A DNA stretch of 29,543 nt from CAYJFK01 sp964369475 (GCA_964369475.1 CAYJFK010000026.1:1-29543), one strand, 5' to 3'; positions 16,600-24,781 are shown, counted from the stretch's first letter. Made by a program: numbers and translations. The notes: a model not told the origin generated them from the letters alone.

Positions 16600-17064
16600 A
16601 TGGACAAGGTTGAAATACTTAGAAAAGAACTGAGCATTTATAAAAGAAACAAAAAGCTATTAAAGCATATCACCCAAAAAGAAGGGGAGCATCTTCACTC
16701 GGGAGAGCTCTCTGTTGTAGACTTTATAAGCCGATACCACAAAGAATCTGACGCATTTCCGACACTTGTACATATAAGCAACTCTCTTGCCATAAAGCAG
16801 TCTACCGTAACAGTGCTTGTAAACAGGTTGATAGAAAAAGAGATCATCGTTAAAACTCCATCGCCCGAAAACAAGAGCAAAAAGCTTGTCTCCTTGACCG
16901 AAAAAGGCATTTTTTTGCTCGAAAAACGCAGACAGAAGGATCAAGATCGCCTGCTTAAACTAATAGAGTTTTTAGGTGAGGAAGACACCGAAAATTTAGC
17001 AAAATTAATTGTTAGAATAAACGAATTTTATCAAGGTTTTTTGGATTTGGAGAGAGCTAAATAG
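16600..17064 (+). CDS. MarR-family transcriptional regulator
   Basis: This is a 154-residue winged-helix dimeric regulator. The core (about 35-125) contains the recognition region LAIKQSTVTVLVNRLIEKE, followed by the wing (TPSPENKSKKLVSLTEKG), both typical of MarR proteins that sense small aromatic or redox-active compounds. Helices at both ends suit dimerisation. A strong AAAGGAGG site precedes the ATG. It could control the upstream sensor cluster or itself; no target operator is evident. Confidence 0.88.
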   Translation: MDKVEILRKELSIYKRNKKLLKHITQKEGEHLHSGELSVVDFISRYHKESDAFPTLVHISNSLAIKQSTVTVLVNRLIEKEIIVKTPSPENKSKKLVSLTEKGIFLLEKRRQKDQDRLLKLIEFLGEEDTENLAKLIVRINEFYQGFLDLERAK

Positions 17065-17147
17065 CCGTTATCAAGAGGGGATACTTTTTTAATAAATTGA
17101 TAAGGCATATCGACTGCTTACTGCGCCGTGGCGAGCCGTCATACAAT

Positions 17148-17194
17148 AAAAAAGCTGTCGCAAGTGGTTGCTTCCACTTGCGACAGCTTTTTTT
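17148..17194. terminator. Bidirectional terminator
   Basis: A perfect 20-bp inverted repeat (17148-17167 with 17174-17193) has a TTGCTT loop. It ends in A/T runs on both sides and overlaps the stop codon of the minus-strand methyltransferase. It serves the converging marR and methyltransferase genes. Confidence 0.95.
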
Positions 17195-18323
17195 ACCGTT
17201 TGGTTGGTTTTTTGAAATATTGGTAGAAGTCGCATTTTATCATGCCGTTGTACATTTTACGCTTCTTGTCGGCCTTCTTGCCGTAGTGTTGCTCGAATTC
17301 TTCGTGCGAGGTTATAACGCCTACTCGCCAGTCGTCGAGCTTGCCAAAGGCTCGGCCCATATCTTTATACAACTTCTCGCACTGCTTAGCTTCGCCCATG
17401 CGCTCGCCGTATGGGGGGTTGCATATAAGAAGTCCGCCGCTTATGTTTGGGGAAAAGGCGGTAACATCGCCTTGCGAGACCGTGATAAACTCGCTAACCC
17501 CTGCCTTTTTTGCGTTGCGCTTTGTAAGCTCGACCATCTCGGGGTCTATGTCGGAGGCAAGTATTACATTTTCGGGGGTGCGGAAGTTCTCCCTTGCTTC
17601 TTCCTTTATGCCGGCAAGATCGACACTCGATAAAAAGCCGTACTTCTCAAAATCGAAGGAGCGCATAAGACCGGGCGCTCTGCCTGCCGCTCTGAGTGCC
17701 GCCTCGACTACAATTGTGCCCGAGCCGCACATGGGATCGGCAAAGGGCTCTCTGCCCCTGTATCTCATCTGATGAAGCATGGCGGCGGCGAGTGTTTCTC
17801 TTATGGGGGCGGTGTTGCTTTCGGGGCGGTATCCTCTCTTGTGGAGGGGGCTTCCCGTAGTGTCTATCATAATTGCCGCTTGATCCTTCATTATAAAAAA
17901 CTCTATTGAAATCTTAGGCCCTGTCTCGGGGAGGCGGCTAATGCCGTATGCCGAGGCAAGGCGATCGACCACCGCTTTTTTTATAATGCGCTGACAGTCG
18001 GGTATGCTGTATAGCTTTGATTTTATAGAATGTCCCGTTACGGGAAAGGCATCGTTTCGGCCTATATAATCCTGCCAGTTTATCGCCTTAACCCCTTGGT
18101 ACAAGGATTCGAAGTCGTATGCCGGAAAGTCGGCAAGGCGAATTAGCACACGCTCGGCAAAGGACATGCCGATATTTGCCCGTGCGACGGCCTCTTTGTC
18201 CCCTTCGAAAAATATCCTTCCATCGGTCACATTGAGTATGTCGTAGCCAAGGTCGTAGACCTCGTCCTTAACAAGGCTCTCGAGCCCGAAAAGGCATGGG
18301 GCGACCAGTACAAATTTATCCAT
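17193..18323 (-). CDS. THUMP-domain class I SAM-dependent RNA methyltransferase (RlmL-N/YpsC-like)
   Basis: This 376-residue cytoplasmic enzyme belongs to the family that makes N2-methylguanosine in 23S rRNA. The N-terminal THUMP region (about 45-155) binds RNA. The methyltransferase domain carries the SAM-binding motif DPMCGSG (196-202), an acidic motif (ASDIDPEMV, 256-264) and the catalytic NPPY (302-305). The length matches the stand-alone Firmicutes YpsC type rather than the fused E. coli RlmKL. The ATG at 18323 has GGAGG 6 nt before it. It follows hpf on the same strand, with a terminator between them. Confidence 0.9.
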   Translation of the reverse strand: MDKFVLVAPCLFGLESLVKDEVYDLGYDILNVTDGRIFFEGDKEAVARANIGMSFAERVLIRLADFPAYDFESLYQGVKAINWQDYIGRNDAFPVTGHSIKSKLYSIPDCQRIIKKAVVDRLASAYGISRLPETGPKISIEFFIMKDQAAIMIDTTGSPLHKRGYRPESNTAPIRETLAAAMLHQMRYRGREPFADPMCGSGTIVVEAALRAAGRAPGLMRSFDFEKYGFLSSVDLAGIKEEARENFRTPENVILASDIDPEMVELTKRNAKKAGVSEFITVSQGDVTAFSPNISGGLLICNPPYGERMGEAKQCEKLYKDMGRAFGKLDDWRVGVITSHEEFEQHYGKKADKKRKMYNGMIKCDFYQYFKKPTKR

Positions 18324-18342
18324 TCAATTCCTCCGTTTAAAA

Positions 18343-18369
18343 AGAGCCGCACCACTGAGGTGCGGCTCT
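18343..18369 (-). terminator. Terminator between hpf and the methyltransferase gene
   Basis: A perfect 11-bp GC-rich stem (18343-18353 with 18359-18369) around a 5-nt loop gives a T run in the minus direction. Some read-through into the methyltransferase gene is likely, because I see no separate strong promoter for it. Confidence 0.85.
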
Positions 18370-18378
18370 GGTTTTATC

Positions 18379-18903
18379 TTATTCGGGAATGATCTGACCG
18401 TAGCCACCGTCGTTTCTTAGGTAGACCACGCAGACATCCTCGGTGTCGATGTCACGATATACAAAGAAGTTGTGCCCAAGTAGGTTCATTTGCAAAATCG
18501 CTTCTTCCACGTCCATAGGCTTTAGTGCAAAGCGCTTTTCTTTGATAAGTTCGAAATTATCGTCAGCCGCAGGTTCGGCATCGGTCATCGGCATGTTGTC
18601 GAATGCGCCCGATCTTAGCCTTGTTTCGAGGCGAGACTTATGCTTTTTCATCTGGCGTTCGAGAGTGTCGACCGCCTTCTCGAGAGAATTGAACATCTCT
18701 GTCGTGCGTGCCTCGGCACGGAAGGTAAGTCCGCCCGATACCACTGTAACTTCTGCAATTTCATCGTTTTTCTGAGTATATAGCCTTACCGCCGCCATTG
18801 CATCTGCTGCAAAGTAACGGTCGAGCTTGCCCAGTTTCGACTCGATGCGATCGTTTAGGTCGTCGGTCAGCCTGAATTTCTTTGTAGTTACGTTGATGTT
18901 CAT
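18379..18903 (-). CDS. hpf: Long-form ribosome hibernation promoting factor
   Basis: This 174-residue protein has the N-terminal RaiA/YfiA fold (about 1-100, starting MNINVTTKKFRLTDDL) that occupies the decoding centre. Its C-terminal dimerisation domain (about 122-174) includes KRFALKPMDVEEAILQMNLL and GHNFFVYRD. In Firmicutes the long form pairs 70S ribosomes into 100S dimers in resting cells. A GTG three codons upstream is in frame, but GGGAG lies 8-9 nt before the ATG at 18903, so I use the ATG. It is divergent from the groES operon. Confidence 0.95.
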   Translation of the reverse strand: MNINVTTKKFRLTDDLNDRIESKLGKLDRYFAADAMAAVRLYTQKNDEIAEVTVVSGGLTFRAEARTTEMFNSLEKAVDTLERQMKKHKSRLETRLRSGAFDNMPMTDAEPAADDNFELIKEKRFALKPMDVEEAILQMNLLGHNFFVYRDIDTEDVCVVYLRNDGGYGQIIPE

Positions 18904-19142
18904 AATACACACTCCCAGCTTTTTTATATTAACCCTATGTTAGACGACTTGCGCCATCTAAGGGGTTTATTAGTAAAAATGCAACTGAAAAATCAAATGA
19001 GTTATAAATATTACTTACTATTTAATATAACAGTGCCCTTGTGTTGATTTTTTACGGTGCATTTTACTTATAATTATAATACCACTAATCGAGTGTAATG
19101 TCAAATGTTACAAGAGTTAAAAAATTATTAACAAAGTCATGC
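18904..19142. other. Divergent intergenic region of hpf and groES
   Basis: A/T-rich spacer. The right edge leads into the groES promoter. I could not pick a clear hpf promoter on the minus strand; several A/T-rich candidates exist and none matches well. Confidence 0.5.
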
Positions 19143-19171
19143 TTGACATAATATCCCTACTTTGTTAAAAT
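19143..19171 (+). promoter_or_regulatory. groESL promoter
   Basis: A perfect TTGACA (19143-19148) and TAAAAT (19166-19171) are separated by 17 bp. The CIRCE operator begins 5 bp downstream and covers the expected transcription start. Confidence 0.9.
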
Positions 19172-19175
19172 AGCT

Positions 19176-19202
19176 TTGGCACTCTGATAATTAGAGTGCC
19201 AA
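19176..19202 (+). promoter_or_regulatory. CIRCE operator (HrcA binding site)
   Basis: TTGGCACTC, a 9-nt spacer and GAGTGCCAA form a perfect 9-9-9 inverted repeat. It matches the CIRCE consensus TTAGCACTC-N9-GAGTGCTAA except for a symmetric A-to-G change. HrcA should repress groESL here and release it on heat shock. Confidence 0.97.
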
Positions 19203-19234
19203 AAACGACATTTTTCGCATAGGAGGAGTATATT

Positions 19235-19519
19235 ATGAAGGTAAAACCACTTGCAGATAAGGTTTTAATCCAAATGGTAGAGGTCGAGGAGACAACAAAG
19301 AGCGGAATTATCCTAACAGGAGCCGCTAAGGAAAAGCCCCAAATAGCCGAAATTATGGCGGCAGGCCCAGGCGAGACGGTCGAAGGCAAGCTAATACCCA
19401 TGTCGGTTAAGGTTGGCGAGCGTGTTATTGTCAGCAAATATGCAGGCACAGAGATAAAGGTAGACGGAAAAGATATGCTTATCGTCCGTCAGAATGATAT
19501 TCTTGCGATAGTAGAATAA
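19235..19519 (+). CDS. groES: Co-chaperonin GroES
   Basis: This 94-residue protein forms the heptameric lid of the GroEL chamber. It shows the family start (MKVKPLADKVLIQ), the mobile loop (VEETTKSGIILTGAAKEKPQ) that contacts GroEL, and the end (MLIVRQNDILAIVE). AGGAGG lies just before the ATG. It is the first gene of the CIRCE-controlled operon, 33 bp before groEL. Confidence 0.98.
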   Translation: MKVKPLADKVLIQMVEVEETTKSGIILTGAAKEKPQIAEIMAAGPGETVEGKLIPMSVKVGERVIVSKYAGTEIKVDGKDMLIVRQNDILAIVE

Positions 19520-19552
19520 TTATTGTAGAGTAATTTTAGGAGGAAATTTATT

Positions 19553-21196
19553 ATGGCAAAGCAAATTGCATTTGGCGAAGATGCCAGAAAAGCACTTCAA
19601 AGAGGTGTCGACAAACTTGCCGATACCGTTAAGGTAACACTTGGGCCTAAGGGTCGTAATGTCGTGCTCGAGAGAAAGTACGGCTCGCCTCTTATTACAA
19701 ACGACGGCGTTACAATAGCTAAGGAAATCGAGCTTGAGGACAGCATAGAGAACATGGGCGCACAGCTCGTTAAGGAAGTTGCCACAAAGACAAACGATGT
19801 AGCGGGCGACGGCACAACAACAGCTACCGTACTTGCACAGGCAATGGTGCGTGAGGGTCTAAAGAATGTAGCGGCAGGAGCTAACCCCATGGACGTTAAG
19901 AAGGGCATTTCCAAGGCTGTCGAGGCGGCTGTTGAGTCTATCAAGGCAGGCTCGAGCGAAGTTAAGGGTACAGCTGACATTGCAAGAGTCGGCACAATAT
20001 CGGCAGGTGATGCTTATATTGGCGAGCTCATTGCCGACGCTATGAAGAAGGTAACGGGCGACGGCGTTATAACGGTAGAGGAGTCCAAGACGGCCGAGAC
20101 ATATTGCGAAGTTGTCGAGGGTATGCAGTTCGACCGTGGCTACATCACGCCATACATGGTTACAGATGCAGACAAGATGGAGGCCGTTTTAGACGATGCT
20201 CTTGTTCTTATCACAGATAAGAAGATCTCCTCCGTTCAGGAAATCCTTCCGCTTCTTGAGCAAATTGTTCAGTCGGGCAAAAAGCTTCTCATCGTTGCCG
20301 AAGATGTAGAGGGCGAGGCGCTTTCGACACTAATAGTAAACCGTCTACGTGGCACATTTACTTGTGTTTGCGTAAAGGCACCAGGTTTTGGCGATCGCCG
20401 TGCCGAGATGCTTCAAGATATTGCCGTTCTAACAGGCGGCGAGGTAATTTCCGAAAAGCTTGGTTTTGAGCTAAAGGAAACACAGATGAGCCAGCTTGGC
20501 AGAGCTACACAGGTTAAGGTTTCCAAAGAGCATACAATTATCGTAGGCGGCGCAGGCGAGAAGGACGAGATTGCAGGCAGAGTTGCTCAAATCCGTTCGA
20601 CCTTAGAGACAACGACCTCCGAGTTTGACCGCGAGAAGCTACAAGAGCGTCTTGCAAAGCTCGCAGGCGGAGTTGCAATCCTACGTGTAGGTGCGGCGAC
20701 AGAGACCGAGATGAAGGACAAGAAGCTTCGCATAGAAGATGCTCTTGCAGCTACAAAGGCTGCCGTTGAAGAAGGCATGGTAGCAGGCGGTGGCACGGCA
20801 TTTATTGCGGCTATGTCAGCGGTAGAAAAGCTAATCAAGACATGCGACGGCGATGTTAAGACAGGCGCTACTATCGTTCTAAAGGCACTCGAGGAGCCTG
20901 TTCGTCAGATTGCGGCAAATGCAGGGCTTGAGGGATCTGTAATTCTTCAGACAATCAGAAAGTCGAGAACACCCGGCTTTGGATTTGATGCGGCGAGCGA
21001 GAAGTTTGTAGACATGTTTGAAGTCGGCATTGTCGACCCAACTAAGGTTACACGCTCGGCACTTGAAAATGCCGCTTCGGTTGCATCGATGGTGCTTACA
21101 ACAGAGTCGGTTGTAGCAGATAAGCCCGATCCCAAGGCAGATGCAGCGGCAGCAGCAGCGGCTGCGGCGGCAGGCATGGGTCAGGGCATGTATTAA
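19553..21196 (+). CDS. groEL: Chaperonin GroEL
   Basis: This is a 547-residue ATP-dependent protein-folding chaperonin. The ATP-site motif GDGTTTATVLAQ (from residue 85) and the signature AAVEEGMVAGGGTA near residue 405 are present, and the length is normal. The C-terminal tail is unusual: instead of the common Gly-Met repeat, it has a run of nine to ten alanines and ends GMGQGMY. The ribosome site is AGGAGG. It is co-transcribed with groES and followed by a terminator hairpin, just before the scaffold gap. Confidence 0.98.
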   Translation: MAKQIAFGEDARKALQRGVDKLADTVKVTLGPKGRNVVLERKYGSPLITNDGVTIAKEIELEDSIENMGAQLVKEVATKTNDVAGDGTTTATVLAQAMVREGLKNVAAGANPMDVKKGISKAVEAAVESIKAGSSEVKGTADIARVGTISAGDAYIGELIADAMKKVTGDGVITVEESKTAETYCEVVEGMQFDRGYITPYMVTDADKMEAVLDDALVLITDKKISSVQEILPLLEQIVQSGKKLLIVAEDVEGEALSTLIVNRLRGTFTCVCVKAPGFGDRRAEMLQDIAVLTGGEVISEKLGFELKETQMSQLGRATQVKVSKEHTIIVGGAGEKDEIAGRVAQIRSTLETTTSEFDREKLQERLAKLAGGVAILRVGAATETEMKDKKLRIEDALAATKAAVEEGMVAGGGTAFIAAMSAVEKLIKTCDGDVKTGATIVLKALEEPVRQIAANAGLEGSVILQTIRKSRTPGFGFDAASEKFVDMFEVGIVDPTKVTRSALENAASVASMVLTTESVVADKPDPKADAAAAAAAAAAGMGQGMY

Positions 21197-21235
21197 TAGG
21201 TAAGAGGTAATAGGTAAGAAGTAAGAACTATGGTG

Positions 21236-21258
21236 AAAAATTGCCGTGGGCAATTTTT
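21236..21258 (+). terminator. Terminator of groESL
   Basis: A perfect 10-bp stem (21236-21245 with 21249-21258) with a GTG loop ends in five T. Between the stop codon and the stem lie short direct repeats of GGTAAGA (21199-21226). Confidence 0.75.
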
Positions 21259-21269
21259 GGATTTGATTA

Positions 21270-21374
<105 letters not shown>

Positions 21375-21382
21375 GGATATTA

Positions 21383-21634
21383 TTAAATAAATAGGCTGAT
21401 TAGGGCGAGGGCGGTTAGGCCGGGGAGGCCGAGGACTGCGGCCGTCATTAGTGTTACGGCATTTACACCGACAGTCATGCCAAGGCCGCCGCCAAAGGCG
21501 CTGAGAGCTACCAGTCCGACTGCGCCCAGTGCCCCACGGAGCAGAGCCTTTAGCATTGTTTGCATTGGCTTTGAAAGCAGGATTATTCCAAGTACCACGG
21601 CTAATATAAGTAATGTTGTGCCTGTAAAAGTCAT
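21383..21634 (-). CDS. bofA: BofA-family pro-sigma-K processing inhibitor
   Basis: This 83-residue protein has two to three hydrophobic segments. It matches BofA in layout, with a KPMQTMLKALLRGALGAVGL core and the conserved end NAVTLMTAAVLGLPGLTALA. In spore formers BofA holds SpoIVFB inactive in the forespore outer membrane until the sigma-G signal arrives. An in-frame GTG lies 9 bp upstream, but AGGGG sits within reach only of the ATG at 21634, which I use. It follows the yaaL-like gene by 18 bp, the same order as in Bacillus subtilis. Its downstream side is the scaffold gap. Confidence 0.88.
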   Translation of the reverse strand: MTFTGTTLLILAVVLGIILLSKPMQTMLKALLRGALGAVGLVALSAFGGGLGMTVGVNAVTLMTAAVLGLPGLTALALISLFI

Positions 21635-21652
21635 TTCTACCACCCCTTTTAA

Positions 21653-21871
21653 TTATATAACATTGCCAAGCGACAGAGATGCCGCCTCGTCACGTTCCTT
21701 TTTTGCCGCACGAATTAGGGCATTTTGTCGCTCCACAATCGAGCGACGTTCGTATATGATTGCATCGAGCGCCGCTTCGTCTATTGTCTCGTTAAAGTTG
21801 CACTCGACACCATACATCAGAGCCCGAAGGCCTCGCATTTCTTTGTCGTAGCTCCACTGCTTATTTTTCAA
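21653..21871 (-). CDS. YaaL-like DUF2508 protein
   Basis: This 72-residue mostly helical protein looks like the YaaL/DUF2508 family, which precedes bofA in many spore formers. It begins with TTG inside the last codons of the upstream gene (11-bp overlap), with GAGGTGA about 8 nt before it, so it is translationally coupled. Function is unknown. In Bacillus the upstream neighbour is recR; here a deacetylase-like gene takes that place. Confidence 0.75.
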   Translation of the reverse strand: MKNKQWSYDKEMRGLRALMYGVECNFNETIDEAALDAIIYERRSIVERQNALIRAAKKERDEAASLSLGNVI

Positions 21872-22574
21872 GTTCTGTCACCTCGCTTATTATCTTTAAA
21901 GAAAAAAGCCCCTCTTGGCTCGTGAGGTAGTTAATGCCGTGACCTCCTGTAATTACCGCCTTAAACCCGAGCTCTTTTAAAACAGGCACCGCATCTTGCA
22001 CTACCTCGCCCTGCTTGTATATAAGTGTCGTCGGGGCGATGCCGATATAGTCCATAAATCTAAGCTGTGCGGCAAGAATGTCGCTTGCGATGACCTCACG
22101 TTCAGAGGAGCTTGCCGCTATGTCGCTGTACATGCGGCTGGCAATCTCCACCCCTCCGCCATGGGCAAGCAGAGCTATCTGCTCCCACGATGCGTACCGG
22201 TCTGCGCTGTCTGCCATCTGTCCCGATATGCCAACTACACAGGCATAGCCATGCTTTTCGAGCAGAGGGGGGAGTATGTCGCAAAGTGGCAAATATGCAT
22301 CGGTAAAGGCAATTATAATGGACTTTGACGGTATTGCCGCACCGCTTTCAAAATGCGAAACCAGAGCAGAGGGCAAAATAGGTCTATATCCCATTTCGTG
22401 GATTTTTTCAAAATCGGCATCGAGCCGAGCCTCGTCGGGGGCTGTGTCGTAGAGAAGTATCGGTAGCTCAAGCCCTTCGGGGGCATTTGTTCTTGTTGCG
22501 GCAGGAGAGCCTAAAGTTACGGCGAGCGTTATTATTAGTATGCCTATCGCAAGCATTAGATTAAATCTGCGCAT
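21861..22574 (-). CDS. Polysaccharide-deacetylase-fold secreted or anchored protein lacking the metal triad
   Basis: This 237-residue protein has an N-terminal membrane segment or uncleaved signal (about 5-24), then a NodB-like (CE4) fold. The two key motifs are altered. The TFDDGY motif reads AFTDAY (catalytic base Asp replaced by Thr; Asp94, numbered from the alternative GTG start, kept), and the SHTxxH metal motif reads SRMYSD, losing both His. It is therefore probably inactive as a deacetylase and may bind peptidoglycan or a partner. The ATG at 22574 has AAGGCGG 5 nt before it; an in-frame GTG is 6 bp upstream. It is co-transcribed with the YaaL-like and bofA genes, which suggests a sporulation role. 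Confidence 0.75.
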   Translation of the reverse strand: MRRFNLMLAIGILIITLAVTLGSPAATRTNAPEGLELPILLYDTAPDEARLDADFEKIHEMGYRPILPSALVSHFESGAAIPSKSIIIAFTDAYLPLCDILPPLLEKHGYACVVGISGQMADSADRYASWEQIALLAHGGGVEIASRMYSDIAASSSEREVIASDILAAQLRFMDYIGIAPTTLIYKQGEVVQDAVPVLKELGFKAVITGGHGINYLTSQEGLFSLKIISEVTELEK

Positions 22575-22761
22575 ATTCACCGCCTTTTTTATGGGTAGTC
22601 CCTTTTGATATATCTATGCTTTAACTTGTCTTGATATGCAAAAGGAGGCAAGAGCGCAAGGGAAAAGTAAAAATGCCCTCAGAGCATTAATGAGCATGAG
22701 GGAGAAAAAGGGCGAAAATGCGAGCACTCGTTATCTATTTTAAATTTTTGGAAATTTTCTA

Positions 22762-22790
22762 TTGACATATTAGATATATGTCGTTATACT
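22762..22790 (+). promoter_or_regulatory. rplM-rpsI promoter
   Basis: A perfect TTGACA (22762-22767) and TATACT (22785-22790) are separated by 17 bp. AGGAGG follows at 22812-22817. Confidence 0.9.
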
Positions 22791-22827
22791 ATTTAAGCAC
22801 ACGAAAAATTTAGGAGGAAAGAACCCA

Positions 22828-23256
22828 ATGTCTACATTTATGGCAAACGCTTCCACAGTGGAGCGCAAATGGTATGTTGTCGATGCGGCTGGCAAATCGC
22901 TCGGTCGTGTATCTGCCGATATTGCTGCTATTCTAAGAGGCAAGCACAAGGTTGATTATACACCCCACGTTGACTGCGGCGATTTTGTTATCGTACTAAA
23001 CGCAGCCGATGTTGTTCTAACAGGCAACAAGCTACAAGATAAGTACTACCGTACACACTCCGGTTTCCCCGGTGGTCTAAAGGAAGTACAGTACAAGAAG
23101 CTAATGCAAACACGTCCTGAAATGGCAATTTCGCTTGCTGTTAAGGGAATGCTTCCCAAGAACGGCATAGGCCGTAAGAGCCTTGGCAGACTTAAGGTCT
23201 ACGCAGGCGCAACTCACCCTCACGAGGCTCAAAAGCCCGTAGAAGCTAACGCATAA
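22828..23256 (+). CDS. rplM: 50S ribosomal protein L13
   Basis: This 142-residue protein is an early assembly component of the large subunit. Family segments such as WYVVDAAGKSLGRVSADIA, ILRGKHKVDYTPHVDCGDFV and LKVYAGATHPHEAQKP are intact and the length is normal. It forms the conserved two-gene operon with rpsI, 20 bp downstream. Confidence 0.98.
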   Translation: MSTFMANASTVERKWYVVDAAGKSLGRVSADIAAILRGKHKVDYTPHVDCGDFVIVLNAADVVLTGNKLQDKYYRTHSGFPGGLKEVQYKKLMQTRPEMAISLAVKGMLPKNGIGRKSLGRLKVYAGATHPHEAQKPVEANA

Positions 23257-23276
23257 CGAAAAGGAGATTTAAGTAG

Positions 23277-23681
23277 ATGAACATTTATGATACAAAGCCC
23301 TACTTCTACGGCACAGGTCGCCGTAAGAGCTCCGTTGCCCGTGTGCGTATACTTCCCGGCACAGGCAGCATCACAATCAACAACAGAGATATAGACGACT
23401 ACTTTGGTCTTGAAACACTAAAGCTAATAGTTCGTCAACCCTTAGCCGCAACAGAAACAATGGGCAAGTTTGATATGATTATCAAGGTTGTCGGCGGCGG
23501 TGTATCGGGTCAGGCAGGCGCAATCCGTCACGGATTGTCTCGTGCACTTCTTCAGGTAAGCCCTGATTACAGACCCACTCTAAAGGCTGCAGGATTTCTA
23601 ACAAGAGATCCCAGAATGAAGGAGCGTAAGAAGTACGGTCTTAAGGCCGCTCGTCGTGCGCCTCAGTTCTCCAAGAGATAG
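23277..23681 (+). CDS. rpsI: 30S ribosomal protein S9
   Basis: This is a 134-residue small-subunit protein. The end RRAPQFSKR reaches the P site in the ribosome and is intact, as are GTGRRKSSVARVRI and GGGVSGQAGAIRHG. AAGGAG lies before the ATG. A strong terminator closes the operon. Confidence 0.98.
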   Translation: MNIYDTKPYFYGTGRRKSSVARVRILPGTGSITINNRDIDDYFGLETLKLIVRQPLAATETMGKFDMIIKVVGGGVSGQAGAIRHGLSRALLQVSPDYRPTLKAAGFLTRDPRMKERKKYGLKAARRAPQFSKR

Positions 23682-23694
23682 TTATATGCCTTTT

Positions 23695-23722
23695 AGCCCC
23701 GTGCATTGCACGGGGCTTTTTT
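23695..23722 (+). terminator. rplM-rpsI terminator
   Basis: A 10-bp GC-rich stem (AGCCCCGTGC with GCACGGGGCT) with an ATT loop is followed by six T. Confidence 0.92.
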
Positions 23723-23745
23723 GCGTTTGAGAAAGAATGTAAATC

Positions 23746-23774
23746 TTGACCTTTTTTAGTTATTGCAGTATAAT
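23746..23774 (+). promoter_or_regulatory. Promoter of the interrupted membrane-protein gene
   Basis: TTGACC (23746-23751) and a perfect TATAAT (23769-23774) are spaced by 17 bp. Confidence 0.8.
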
Positions 23775-23849
23775 TAAACTGTATACATGTATTTTTGTTG
23801 GTTTTATGGAAAGTTGGGATATATTAATGAACCAAACGGAGGTGACGTA

Positions 23850-24781
23850 GTGAAAAGGACGACCATTATCTTGGTAATAATTGCCACCGGTTTGCTTGCG
23901 GTATTTGGCATATATTCCATTTTGAATACCGGTGCCGACGGGGTTATGCCTTCCTTTTTGTTCGAATACAATAAGCTTGATAGGATAAGCTCGATTTTGT
24001 TTAACTATGTAATGATCATTGTCTTGACCATAACCCATGCATTTTATAAGCACATGAGAGGTTACTATATTTCAATATTCTGTACAATTGCCGCACTATC
24101 GCTTCATTATACGGACTTTGCCGCCTATACAATGACGGCGGTTGTACTAATAACATGCCTATGCTTGGTTTGGGTACCGAACAAGGCACAGCAAGTCTTG
24201 CCTACCATGACTTTTGCGGCACTCGGCGCTCTGCTTGTGGGCTTTTCCTTTAGGCTATACATATCGCCTCTTGCACTCTACGCCATAACAAATGGTGGAG
24301 AGACCGCAAGTTCGAGCTACACGGGGCACTTTAGGGTGACCCCTGCAAATCCGAACCGTTTCAAACAGGCTGTGCCGCACTGTGCCTGCGTTAGTGCCGT
24401 TTGAAAGGCAGCAAGCATTCCTGCACGACACTGCCTTGTCACAGCACGGCACAGCCTGTTTGAAATCCTGCGGACTTTAGGAGCGGTATGCCGTCTTGTA
24501 GCGAGGCATAGCTCCGCAGGAATGCTTGTTGCCTTTCAAGAAGCTATAACGAAGCTACGGGGCGGCATACCGCTCCTAAAGCGGTTAGGATTTACACGGG
24601 TCACCCTATAGATAGCACATTTGGCTATATTCCAAAAATCGAGCCTATTTTGGCATTTTTTATGCTGGTAGTCGGCATAGTCATTGTGGGGCTCTCTTTT
24701 GTGACAGCAAAAAAGCAGTTGGAGCCTGCCCGTCTTGAATGGGAAAGGGAAAAAGCGGCAGTGACAGAGGGGGCGGCATAG
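23850..24781 (+). pseudogene. Multi-pass membrane protein gene interrupted by a MITE
   Basis: The intact part starts at GTG 23850 (GGAGG 5-9 nt upstream) and encodes several hydrophobic segments that I do not recognise as a family. After residue 161 (SYTGHF) the reading frame enters a 273-bp element and stops at 24404. Joining 24333 to 24609, which removes the element and one TA, restores a single frame to TAG 24779-24781. The result is a 218-residue protein whose tail (FIDSTFGYIPKIEPILAFFM and onward) adds one more membrane segment and a charged end. The present product would have a foreign 23-residue tail and lack the last helix. It may still be partly functional. The next gene codes for another small membrane protein, possibly a partner. 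Confidence 0.85.
24332..24608. mobile_element. MITE, 273 bp, TA target duplication (Tc1/mariner-IS630 type)
   Basis: The element spans 24334-24606 and is flanked by TA on both sides. Its ends form 25- to 27-bp terminal inverted repeats (24332-24358 against 24582-24608) with about three mismatches, starting GGGTGACC. It encodes no transposase. Inside are three further long inverted pairs: 24359-24376 with 24448-24465 (18 bp, perfect), 24403-24424 with 24516-24537 (22 bp, one mismatch) and 24475-24493 with 24563-24581 (19 bp, perfect). TA duplication and no coding capacity suit a MITE moved by an IS630/Tc1-mariner transposase elsewhere in the genome. Confidence 0.88.

Noticed and set aside
17097..17633. 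Plus-strand 178-residue frame opposite the rRNA methyltransferase
   Set aside because: It overlaps the terminator and the minus-strand gene, which has clear THUMP and NPPY motifs. It has no ribosome site or homology.
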